From contig CAJTSH010000054.1 of NCBI GenBank assembly GCA_910578885.1, positions 1-16,362 of the forward strand: a stretch of 16,362 nt of DNA, in the 5' to 3' direction. Below the pieces are notes generated by a model. That model searched no databases. It was not told the origin of the DNA and saw nothing but the letters and a program-made list of their open reading frames with translations. Every line of letters begins with the position of its first letter. The first letter of the stretch is position 1. This document shows positions 7,088-13,624 of the stretch, piece by piece. Origin of the DNA: an uncultured Lachnospiraceae bacterium. GTDB taxonomy: Bacteria > Bacillota > Clostridia > Lachnospirales > Lachnospiraceae. The position numbers and the translations under genes were made by a program.

Positions 7088-7118
7088 TGGAACGAAACCG
7101 CTTGGTATTGGAACGAAA
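7088..7118 (-). repeat. Two direct repeats upstream of the sigma-D promoter
   Basis: TGGAACGAAA occurs at 7088-7097 and again at 7109-7118 (TTTCGTTCCA on the minus strand). The repeats are 21 bp apart, about two helical turns, and end 9 bp before the -35 element. A similar GGAACGAA lies at 4135-4142 in the leader of the other sigma-D driven gene. The spacing suggests a regulator site, but with only two copies chance remains possible. Confidence 0.45.
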
Positions 7119-7130
7119 ACATTCCCTTTC

Positions 7131-9476
7131 TTACTCTCCTGACAGCAACGCCCTTGGAGCAATTTTCCTAATCTTCAAAGATAACAGGCACGCCATTGCA
7201 AAGGCAAACAGGATTAGTCCGGCTCCGGCAGCAGCGATAAAGCCGACAGGAACCGTAAACGTACATTTCACAATCCCTATTCCACTTAAAAATACAGCGG
7301 TCAGAGGATTAATCACCAAAGAGCTTACAATAAGTCCCGCAATCATTGAAAGTATGACCGCCGGCATAAAGCTGAGCGCCGTCTGCAAAATAAGCTGTCC
7401 CGTCGTAAAGCCAAGCGCTTTTAGAATCCCGTAATCACGCTTTTTGTTGTTCAGCATGGTTCTTACAAGCAGATACAGCACAAATACAATTACAACTACA
7501 CTTAAAATGAGAACAGCAATTACGATGATTGTCATAAGCGCAACATAAACGCTAGCTGTGCCATCCAATACCGATTGCATATTGATTGCCACATTGATAT
7601 CGTTTTCAAACCACTCATTCACTTCTGTATGAAATGCATCAATATCAACTCCATCCTCCATGTTGATATAGTAGCTCACATTTTGCAGTACGCCCATACG
7701 TTCATAACCACTGCGCGTCAACAAGCAGTCTTTACCGAGATTGTTGGAACTTTGCGTAAATCCGGTAATGATATATTTCGCCTCATTCCCATCAGCCGTC
7801 AAAGTGATTTCCTCCCCAATCTTTATGCCTTTCTCTTTTGCGTATTTTGCGGCAATTGCCATTTCGTTATCATATTGCGGGAAACGACCTTCAAACACAA
7901 TATCTGGATTATTCATCTTGGAAAAATCCTCCGTCATCCTTGCCAACAAAGCCGTTCCGTCCACATGGCGCACTTCCTCCGCCTGATAAAGATAAACTTT
8001 TTGAATCCGGGCATCTTCCTCCATTCTCTGCAAAAATTCCTTTTCAATTTTCGTATTCACGTCGATACAGGAATCAGCCATTTCTCCCACAATCAGATTG
8101 ATGAACGGCTCCATATTTACAATCACATTTTCCACCATAAGCCCGGAAAAAGCTACAACCAGCGATAGTACAAGCATTGTTATGCAGACTGTAGCATTCT
8201 GTTTGATTCCCGAAAAAGTTGTTTTGAGCGCAAGCGCCAGATGAAGCGGTGCATGTGTCTTTTCAAGCGGAACATGATTACTTTTAAAGCTGTGCGTCAA
8301 AATGCCCTGACGGAGCGCAACGATCGGCTCTATTCTTTTTATTCTGCGTGCGGACAACCATACGGCAAGCGAGACCGTCCCCCCAATCAACGCAATCGTA
8401 ATCACAATCGGCAAAGGCAAAACTCTTATGGCATACGGAATTCCCGTCTGCGAAATCATCATCGCATTGACCGCAGGAAACAGGCAATAGGAAAGTACAA
8501 TGCCGGCTGCAGCGGTAATAATTGTTACGCTTAAGAATTGCAGCAGAAGAGCGAAAATAAGCTGGCCGCTCCTGTACCCGACTGCCTTTAACACACCGAG
8601 ATTTTTCATATTTTCCTGAATGTAATTGATCACATTTGAGGCAATCACAACCAATGCAATCAGAGTTACAAAAAACGCCATTGCACTGACAATGCCCGAG
8701 CATATCATCTGCGAAATATAACGGGAAGAAGATACAAGCGCATAAGAATTACTGGTGGTGCGAACAGTCGGATATCGTGAAGATACCGCATTTTTCAGCA
8801 TCGCTTCGAAATCCTCGCTTTCCGCTTTGTTATGAATCCGTACCGAAACCAATGTAGACTTTGGTGCAAATCCTTTTTCTTCCAGCTCCTCATATAAATC
8901 TGCCGTAAGCAAAAATTCACACATGCTGCAATTATGGGTGCCCGCCATTACGCTGTTAAAAAAACCGCATACGGTATAGTTTACCACATTGTTTCCGATT
9001 GTAATTTCAATGTTTTCCCCTATTGAATGGCTGTTATTTACGGCATAAATCATAGGAAGATAGATACCTCTTGAAAATTTGCTGTCTTCTATAATTTCAA
9101 CCTTTCCCACCAAACGATTCAAAGCTGCTTCTTTTTCAAGAATTACTAACTCTGTATTTACCTCGCCGCCGTTATACTCAAATGAACCGACCATATGCAG
9201 CGCATCATCCATACAATACTGCTCTGTCTGTTCCGATTTCTCCAATGTTTCCGAAACAAAATCTCTTAACTCTCCGTTGGCCCCGCCCAATGCAAGCGTC
9301 ACATGTTCTGCATTGAGTTTCTCATGATAGCGGACAAAATTCCGCTTATAGTCCATAGACAACATCAGCCATAAATTCAGCATCAGAGACGCACACAATA
9401 CAAGCGCAACGATTGCAGCGGTCTGCCCTTTGGCTCCCCGGAAATTGGAGCGGGCAATCAGAAAACTCTTTTTCAT
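7131..9476 (-). CDS. ABC transporter permease with two FtsX domains (MacB/YknZ-like class)
   Basis: This 781-residue membrane protein has eight predicted membrane segments: one near 14-37, three at about 250-400, one near 432-455, and three ending near 770. The two three-helix groups are FtsX domains, each carrying the same cytoplasmic coupling segment (NLGVLKAVGYRSGQL and DYGILKALGFTTGQL), so the protein is an internal duplication. Two extracytoplasmic regions of about 200 residues each follow the first and fifth helices. Such permeases use ATP hydrolysis for mechanical work on peptides, antibiotics or lipoproteins rather than as classical channels. I chose the ATG at 9476, one base after the ATPase stop, with GGGGTGG just upstream; the longer frame to 9563 overlaps the ATPase gene. 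It partners with the ATPase at 9478-10236 and is likely controlled by the kinase/regulator pair upstream. The substrate is unknown. Confidence 0.9.
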   Translation of the reverse strand: MKKSFLIARSNFRGAKGQTAAIVALVLCASLMLNLWLMLSMDYKRNFVRYHEKLNAEHVTLALGGANGELRDFVSETLEKSEQTEQYCMDDALHMVGSFEYNGGEVNTELVILEKEAALNRLVGKVEIIEDSKFSRGIYLPMIYAVNNSHSIGENIEITIGNNVVNYTVCGFFNSVMAGTHNCSMCEFLLTADLYEELEEKGFAPKSTLVSVRIHNKAESEDFEAMLKNAVSSRYPTVRTTSNSYALVSSSRYISQMICSGIVSAMAFFVTLIALVVIASNVINYIQENMKNLGVLKAVGYRSGQLIFALLLQFLSVTIITAAAGIVLSYCLFPAVNAMMISQTGIPYAIRVLPLPIVITIALIGGTVSLAVWLSARRIKRIEPIVALRQGILTHSFKSNHVPLEKTHAPLHLALALKTTFSGIKQNATVCITMLVLSLVVAFSGLMVENVIVNMEPFINLIVGEMADSCIDVNTKIEKEFLQRMEEDARIQKVYLYQAEEVRHVDGTALLARMTEDFSKMNNPDIVFEGRFPQYDNEMAIAAKYAKEKGIKIGEEITLTADGNEAKYIITGFTQSSNNLGKDCLLTRSGYERMGVLQNVSYYINMEDGVDIDAFHTEVNEWFENDINVAINMQSVLDGTASVYVALMTIIVIAVLILSVVVIVFVLYLLVRTMLNNKKRDYGILKALGFTTGQLILQTALSFMPAVILSMIAGLIVSSLVINPLTAVFLSGIGIVKCTFTVPVGFIAAAGAGLILFAFAMACLLSLKIRKIAPRALLSGE

Positions 9477-9477
9477 G

Positions 9478-10236
9478 TTACCACCCCATTTCCGAAAGGA
9501 AGGCAGACAGCTTTTCGTGCCGCTCCATATCCCCATGCACATATTTTCCCAAATCGCATTCACCTAAAATCACACCGTCTTTTAAATATAAAATCCGGTT
9601 TCCCCGCCGGGCAGAACGCATATCATGCGTTACCATGACCACGCTTTGTCCCTGCTTGTTGAACTCTGTCAGTGTATTTAGAACGTCCAATCCTGTTTTT
9701 GAATTAAGCGCGCCCGTCGGTTCATCCGCAAAAAGAATTTCGGGAGAATTGATTAGTGCGCGGACTATTCCAATGCGCTGCGCTTCTCCGCCTGATACCT
9801 GCGTTGGAAATTTCTTCTGCGTCTTTTCAGAAATATCCACCGCCCGGAACAATTCCTTTGCCCGCTCAACCAGCGCCTTCTTATCCTTATTTACGAGAAG
9901 TCCCGCTGCAAGCACATTATCCATTACGCTCATCTGGTCAATCAGGTAAATCTGCTGGAACACAAACCCGCAATGCCTGCGTCTGAATACCGCAAGCCCA
10001 TCCGGACTTAAATCTGATATCACCTCACCCCCGAATGTAATCGTGCCAAGAGATGGCGTATCCATTCCGGAAAGCGCATATAAAAGCGTAGATTTCCCCG
10101 CGCCGCTTGCCCCCATGATAACCGTAAAATCACCCTTGTATATCTGCAGGTCAATATTTTTTAGAACGTGCTGCAATGCCCCTCCGCTTGAAAAGGACTT
10201 GCTTAAATTATCGGTTTTTAACAATGATTCTTTCAC
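9478..10236 (-). CDS. ABC transporter ATPase (LolD/MacB-type)
   Basis: This 252-residue nucleotide-binding protein powers the adjacent FtsX-type permease. It shows Walker A GASGAGKST (about 42-50), a Q-loop in FVFQQIYLIDQ, signature VSGGEAQR, Walker B ILFADEP followed by the D-loop GALNSKTG, and the switch histidine in MVTHDMRSA. These fit the LolD/MacB/BceA branch. Translation starts at a GTG at 10236 with AGGAGGA (10246-10252) 9 nt upstream. The gene ends 1 bp before the permease ATG, so the two are translated together. It has its own promoter region of 86 bp after the kinase gene, with phased repeats suited to an OmpR-family regulator, so expression is probably induced by the two-component system. 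Confidence 0.93.
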   Translation of the reverse strand: MKESLLKTDNLSKSFSSGGALQHVLKNIDLQIYKGDFTVIMGASGAGKSTLLYALSGMDTPSLGTITFGGEVISDLSPDGLAVFRRRHCGFVFQQIYLIDQMSVMDNVLAAGLLVNKDKKALVERAKELFRAVDISEKTQKKFPTQVSGGEAQRIGIVRALINSPEILFADEPTGALNSKTGLDVLNTLTEFNKQGQSVVMVTHDMRSARRGNRILYLKDGVILGECDLGKYVHGDMERHEKLSAFLSEMGW

Positions 10237-10258
10237 AGAAAAACATCCTCCTTTTTCC

Positions 10259-10287
10259 TTTTTACACGTTCTACCTTACTTTTTCAA
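10259..10287 (-). promoter_or_regulatory. Candidate sigma-A promoter for the ABC ATPase/permease operon
   Basis: On the minus strand TTGAAA (10287-10282), a 17-nt spacer and TAAAAA (10264-10259) lie 22 nt before the GTG at 10236. The -10 is a poor match, which suits a promoter that needs an activator. The nearest CTTAAAT repeat (10290-10296) adjoins the -35. Confidence 0.5.
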
Positions 10288-10289
10288 TT

Positions 10290-10328
10290 CTTAAATGCCT
10301 TTATGCAACCCTTAAATAATTCTTAAAT
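10290..10328 (-). promoter_or_regulatory. Phased CTTAAAT repeats, likely response-regulator site
   Basis: CTTAAAT (ATTTAAG on the minus strand) occurs three times, at 10290-10296, 10311-10317 and 10322-10328. The starts are 21 and 11 bp apart, two and one helical turns. A weaker TTTATGC near 10300 falls in the missing turn. OmpR/PhoB-family regulators bind such phased direct repeats just upstream of the -35. The third copy overlaps the 3' end of the kinase gene. Confidence 0.55.
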
Positions 10329-11588
10329 CGTGCCGCTCAAAGCAATCAGCACCGTTACCTTCAGTCCATTTCGTCCATTTTGGGTGATGAGTTCTCCCCG
10401 CATTTCTTTCACAAAATAGTCGGAGATATAGAGTCCCAGCCCGGCGCCTTCCTTATCCTTTGTATTGCTCCCGCGTTTGAATTTCTCTTTTAAAAGCGGC
10501 AATTCCTCGCTGCTGACGCCGCCGCCATAATCCTCAATACTCACTGCAAGGCGGCTGTCTTGCCTATATATCGTTACATCTATTTTCGTATTTACATATT
10601 TGTAGGAATTGGCAAAGATATTATCAAACACCTGCTGCAGACGAAGTTTATCCGCATACAAAAGACAATCCGGAACCTCAGGTACGATTGCATAGTGCAG
10701 ATAATCGGAGCCTTCGAGTATCATTTTCAATTCTTTACTCTCCATGTCTTCCGGCGTTACCGAAAGCTGTGCAAGATCCTCCAGAGTCGCCGTAAACAAG
10801 TTCGTTACAAGCGTATTTATCTGGTCGGCTTTGCGGATAATCTGCGTATAATTGTCTCTGATTTTCTCGTCTGGGGCAAGTGCAAATCCCACTTCGGAAG
10901 CTGCCTTGATGCTTGCGACAGGCGTCTTGATATCGTGGGAGAGTTTTGCGACTAGTTCTTTTTTACTGGCATTTGCCTCCGCCTCGGCAATCCTCGCCTT
11001 CTTTAGTTCTGAGCGCATAATGTCAAAGCTCTCCGTAAATGCACCGAATAGGTTTTGCCTGTCCATCTCAAGCGGAATATCCAGATTTCCGCCTGCAATG
11101 CGCTCGGCAAAACCCTTCAATTTATGGAATGGTTTTATCATCATGCGATTCAAATAGATGATATAACCCGTACAGATGCCGCATTCTACAAGCATAGCAA
11201 TCGCTAGAACAATAATGACCGTCTGTTTCTGCGTCTGTAAGGTCCGCACCTCATCGTTGTAAATAATAATTTTCCCCACAACTGCGCCCTCAGCTTCAAT
11301 ATCGAGAATCGTATCCCTATGGCTGACCGCCGCATTTACACTTTCGCTTAATCCCGTTTTCGTTTGGAACACGACAATTCCTTCCCGATTAATCACAACG
11401 TAATCAAGACCCGTTTGGTTCTCATGTTCTTCCATTGTATTCCAGTCATTTTGCACTGACTGCACCGCTTCATTTATCATCACAGTGTCTTGCAAAAGCT
11501 TTGGACTTTGTACTGCAAAGCCAATCAATACTGCAATTTCCGCCGCAAAAACAAATAGCAGGCTGATGAGAAAAAGATGTTTTTTCAT
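10323..11588 (-). CDS. Membrane sensor histidine kinase
   Basis: This is a 421-residue two-helix sensor kinase. Membrane segments lie at about 4-27 and 122-146, enclosing an extracytoplasmic sensor of about 95 residues with no recognised motif. A HAMP linker follows (about 147-200). The dimerisation helix carries H218 in LSHDIKTP. The ATP-binding domain has the N-box QQVFDNIFANSYKY (318-331), a G1 box DYGGGV (353-358) and a G2 box GAGLGLYI (381-388). The ATG at 11588 forms an ATGA overlap with the regulator stop and has GGAGG in the regulator's last codons; the longer frame to 11624 is not needed. It should phosphorylate the regulator encoded just upstream. Together with the ABC pair downstream, this resembles antimicrobial-peptide or cell-envelope stress modules, with the signal unknown. 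Confidence 0.93.
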   Translation of the reverse strand: MKKHLFLISLLFVFAAEIAVLIGFAVQSPKLLQDTVMINEAVQSVQNDWNTMEEHENQTGLDYVVINREGIVVFQTKTGLSESVNAAVSHRDTILDIEAEGAVVGKIIIYNDEVRTLQTQKQTVIIVLAIAMLVECGICTGYIIYLNRMMIKPFHKLKGFAERIAGGNLDIPLEMDRQNLFGAFTESFDIMRSELKKARIAEAEANASKKELVAKLSHDIKTPVASIKAASEVGFALAPDEKIRDNYTQIIRKADQINTLVTNLFTATLEDLAQLSVTPEDMESKELKMILEGSDYLHYAIVPEVPDCLLYADKLRLQQVFDNIFANSYKYVNTKIDVTIYRQDSRLAVSIEDYGGGVSSEELPLLKEKFKRGSNTKDKEGAGLGLYISDYFVKEMRGELITQNGRNGLKVTVLIALSGTI

Positions 11589-12265
11589 TGCCTGCCTCCT
11601 TGAAACTTGTAACCGTCTCCCCAAACGGTAATAATATATTCCGGTCTGCCCGGTTCACGTTCAATCACTTCGCGTATTTTGCGGATATGCACATTTAGAG
11701 TTCCGTCACCCGTAAATTTGTCCTCCCAGACCTTTTCAAATAATTCCTGCTTTGAAACCACTTTGTTTTCATTTTGGATGAGATAGGATAACAGCTTAAA
11801 TTCAAGCGAGGTCAGCTTGACAGGCTTTCCCTCGACCAATACCTGCCTTGCCTGAAAATCGACGGTCAGTCTGCCATCGGAATATTCGGTGTTTACGCTT
11901 TGTCCATAGCGTTTTAAAACCACTTTGACCTTTGCCAGCAGAACGCCAAGTGAGTATGGTTTTTGCACATAATCATCGCCTCCGATATTCAATGCGACAA
12001 TCTTATCATCATCACTTGTCCGCGCAGAGATAAACAGAATCGGAATTTCCGTTTTTTCACGAAGCTCCTTGCACAATTCAAAACCGCTGCTATCGCCGAG
12101 ATTGATATCCAGTAATAACAGCTCCGCCGTATTTTCCCTAAAAAACTTACGGCAATCCGAAGCAGTGTATACAGCAGCGGTCGATACGCCAAAGAGATTA
12201 AAATATTCCGCAGTGCTGTCCGCAAGCAGTTTTTCATCATCTATAATCAGACAATCGTATTTCAT
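11585..12265 (-). CDS. OmpR-family response regulator
   Basis: This is a 226-residue regulator. The receiver domain (1-115) has the acidic pair D9/D10, phospho-acceptor D53 (LLLDINL), S80 and K102 (QKPYS). The C-terminal winged helix (about 125-225) has the typical LTSLEFKLLSYLIQNENKVVSK recognition-region pattern split over two helices and ends in VWGDGYKFQ. It shares ATGA overlaps with both neighbours: its start overlaps the stop of the CbiO-type ATPase gene and its stop overlaps the kinase start. Its probable target is the repeat cluster at 10290-10328 upstream of the ABC ATPase/permease genes. I assign no gene symbol, since BceR, VanR and similar regulators cannot be told apart by eye. 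Confidence 0.93.
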   Translation of the reverse strand: MKYDCLIIDDEKLLADSTAEYFNLFGVSTAAVYTASDCRKFFRENTAELLLLDINLGDSSGFELCKELREKTEIPILFISARTSDDDKIVALNIGGDDYVQKPYSLGVLLAKVKVVLKRYGQSVNTEYSDGRLTVDFQARQVLVEGKPVKLTSLEFKLLSYLIQNENKVVSKQELFEKVWEDKFTGDGTLNVHIRKIREVIEREPGRPEYIITVWGDGYKFQGGRQ

Positions 12266-13005
12266 TGCCTATCCCTCCCCTCAAACCGCAGCGGTAGCTC
12301 TAGCCCACACTCCTCCAGCAGCCGCTTATCCTTTAAGATTTCCTTCGTATCTCCATCCCTCATGATTTCACCGCCATACAACAGAATCGTCCGCTCACAG
12401 GTATCCCAGATCATATCCAGATCATGGCTTGCAATGATTTTCAGATACGGAAACTCCTTCAATATCCGAATCAGGTTCTTTCTGTTTCTCGGGTCTAACG
12501 CAATAGAGGGCTCGTCCATCAGAATAATATCCGGCTCCATTGACAGGATTGTCGCAATGCTTACCAGCTTCTTCTCCCCGCCTGACATCTGATGAATCGG
12601 CTTATCCCGCAAATGGGAAATATGAACCGCCTCCAGCGCCTTCTCCACCCGCTTCTCTACCTCCGGCTCCGCCAGACCGTAATTTCTCGGTGCAAATGCT
12701 ATGTCCTCATATGCCGTCGTCAAAAAAAGCTGGCTGTCGGAATCCTGAAATACATATCCTGTTTTCTCCCGAATCTTGGCCAGATTCTCTTTTGTTACAT
12801 CCAGTCCGCCGATACGGACGCTTCCCTCCTTCGGAAAACATAGTCCCACCAGCAGTTTCAGCAGGGTGGACTTGCCCACGCCGTTTGCGCCGATTAGTCC
12901 GATGCTTTCATCTCCCTTTGTATGGAAGGATATCTGATTTAAAATTGTCTCCTTTTCTTTGTACGCAAAGGAAACGTTTTGAAACTCTATCTCTCTTTCG
13001 TTCAT
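12262..13005 (-). CDS. Energy-coupling factor-type ABC ATPase (CbiO/EcfA-like), without its membrane partners
   Basis: This 247-residue ATPase belongs to the CbiO/EcfA branch, which drives uptake of cobalt, nickel or vitamins. It has Walker A GANGVGKST (about 39-47), the branch-typical Q-loop YVFQDSDSQLF, signature MSGGEKK, Walker B ILMDEPS and the switch histidine in IASHDLDMI. Its C-terminus lacks the longer extension of some EcfA proteins. Such ATPases need a T component (CbiQ/EcfT) and an S component or CbiMN, and none is in the window. The start has an ATGA overlap with a reading frame running backward into the antitoxin gene, probably the tail of a lost partner gene. Its stop overlaps the response-regulator start. 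It may work with a T/S pair encoded elsewhere, or be a leftover. Confidence 0.9.
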   Translation of the reverse strand: MNEREIEFQNVSFAYKEKETILNQISFHTKGDESIGLIGANGVGKSTLLKLLVGLCFPKEGSVRIGGLDVTKENLAKIREKTGYVFQDSDSQLFLTTAYEDIAFAPRNYGLAEPEVEKRVEKALEAVHISHLRDKPIHQMSGGEKKLVSIATILSMEPDIILMDEPSIALDPRNRKNLIRILKEFPYLKIIASHDLDMIWDTCERTILLYGGEIMRDGDTKEILKDKRLLEECGLELPLRFEGRDRQ

Positions 13006-13103
13006 TTTCTTTTCCTGCCTGTTTCAATTATGTTCAGCACTTCTGCGGGAGCAAGAGCTTGATGCGTTCTGTATATTTCCTGCCGCCACATCATCATATC
13101 CAT
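13002..13103 (-). pseudogene. Possible 3' remnant of a lost gene upstream of the CbiO-type ATPase
   Basis: In the frame ending at the TGA 13004-13002, an open stretch reads ...ALAPAEVLNIIETGRKRK and shares ATGA with the ATPase start. The frame is open back to a stop near 13137 and contains an ATG at 13103, but much of that part also lies inside the antitoxin gene. The coupling-type overlap and the basic tail suggest the authentic C-terminus of the gene that once preceded the ATPase. A membrane component of the transporter would be expected there, but I cannot recognise it. Where real homology begins cannot be set by eye. Confidence 0.35.
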
Positions 13104-13329
13104 TTTGAAGTTTTGCGTGTAACTGTGCTTCCGTCATTAAATCGGCATTGATTATATTGGGAGCCTTCGGTAATGTTACCGCAAAAGGAATCCCGCCAGT
13201 AAGAGATATCTGATTTAAATACATATTTATTGCAGTTGACATAGGCACTCCCAGCCTTGATAACACTTCCTCCGCCTTTTCTTTTACAACAGGATTTACT
13301 CTCAAATTTAATGTTGCTGTTTTTTCCAT
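13024..13329 (-). CDS. RelB/DinJ-family antitoxin, no toxin gene beside it
   Basis: This 101-residue protein has the ribbon-helix-helix N-terminus of RelB/DinJ antitoxins: the strand TATLNLRVNP, a helix over VVKEKAEEVLSRLG, and VPMSTAINMYLNQISLTGGIPF. The FAVTLPKAPN stretch also fits DinJ. It would bind DNA as a dimer and, through its C-terminal half, neutralise a RelE/YafQ-type RNase. No toxin gene follows; the next gene, 18 bp on, is an ABC ATPase. The last residues (about ASSSCSRRSAEHN) do not look like the usual hydrophobic ending of these antitoxins and probably come from a recombination junction. The start has CCTCCT (13339-13344, minus-strand AGGAGG) 9 nt upstream. A strong promoter and inverted repeat precede it. 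Confidence 0.85.
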   Translation of the reverse strand: MEKTATLNLRVNPVVKEKAEEVLSRLGVPMSTAINMYLNQISLTGGIPFAVTLPKAPNIINADLMTEAQLHAKLQNGYDDVAAGNIQNASSSCSRRSAEHN

Positions 13330-13353
13330 AGTGTGATGCCTCCTATCAAATGC

Positions 13354-13382
13354 ATTGTAACGCTTTTGTTGTTACATTTCAA
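13354..13382 (-). promoter_or_regulatory. Sigma-A promoter of the antitoxin gene
   Basis: On the minus strand TTGAAA (13382-13377), exactly 17 nt, then TACAAT (13359-13354), 24 nt before the ATG at 13329. It is the only clear promoter upstream of the chain antitoxin, CbiO-type ATPase, response regulator and kinase. Confidence 0.75.
13356..13376. promoter_or_regulatory. Candidate antitoxin operator (inverted repeat)
   Basis: TGTAAC (13356-13361) and GTTACA (13371-13376) form a perfect 6-bp inverted repeat with 9 bp between. It fills the spacer and the start of the -10 of the promoter at 13354-13382. RelB-type antitoxins normally repress their own promoter by binding such repeats, so this is a likely autoregulatory site. 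Confidence 0.6.
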
Positions 13383-13589
13383 GTCATGCATGCTTTGTAT
13401 TTTCCTTGTAAAATGGCTAATAAATGATATGATAAAAATATCTAAATAGCTACGTCCATAATTCTGGCAAAATTATTAAAAAAATTATTTTTATCGGGAA
13501 CCAAATGCCATATATAATTGTCTAATATATTAAGAGAATTATTTTTCACTGGCAAGCATTTGTAAATCAGATATTGTATTCTTGTAGAA
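13383..13589. other. AT-rich gap with candidate promoter elements
   Basis: The space between the divergent antitoxin and membrane-protein genes holds no gene I can support. Two signals can be seen on the plus strand. A TATAAT lies at 13513-13518 without a convincing -35. An ECF sigma-type pair is also present: GGAACC at 13497-13502, 16 nt, then TGTCTAA from 13519. The base composition changes here from mixed to clearly AT-rich. Confidence 0.4.
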
Positions 13590-13624
13590 TTACTATTCGA
13601 GAGAAAAAGAGGGGGAATTTATTT
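13590..13624 (+). promoter_or_regulatory. Leader shared with the protease gene (copy 1)
   Basis: TTACTATTC at 13590-13598, followed by GAGAAA-like bases and GAGGGGG (13609-13615), leads into ATGAACAA at 13625. The same order and the same 35-nt distance to the start codon recur at 14514-14548. TACTAT may be a -10 element, so the shared part would be promoter plus ribosome site. Confidence 0.55.

Noticed and set aside
7021..7122. Longer N-terminus for the 196-residue unknown protein
   Set aside because: The extension runs through the sigma-D promoter and the direct repeats. The ATG at 7020 has a suitable ribosome site and leader length.
7575..8703. Several open frames of 80-200 codons opposite or out of frame with the permease
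   Set aside because: The permease frame has membrane segments and duplicated FtsX motifs throughout. The others are Cys/His/Ser-rich shadow translations without starts supported by ribosome sites.
9477..9563. Longer N-terminus for the FtsX permease
   Set aside because: It would overlap the ATPase gene by 86 bp and adds polar residues unlike the family. The ATG at 9476 has a ribosome site and sits one base after the ATPase stop.
10290..13376. CRISPR or other tandem-repeat array
   Set aside because: The only repeats are short regulatory heptamers and one 6-bp inverted repeat. There are no repeat-spacer units.
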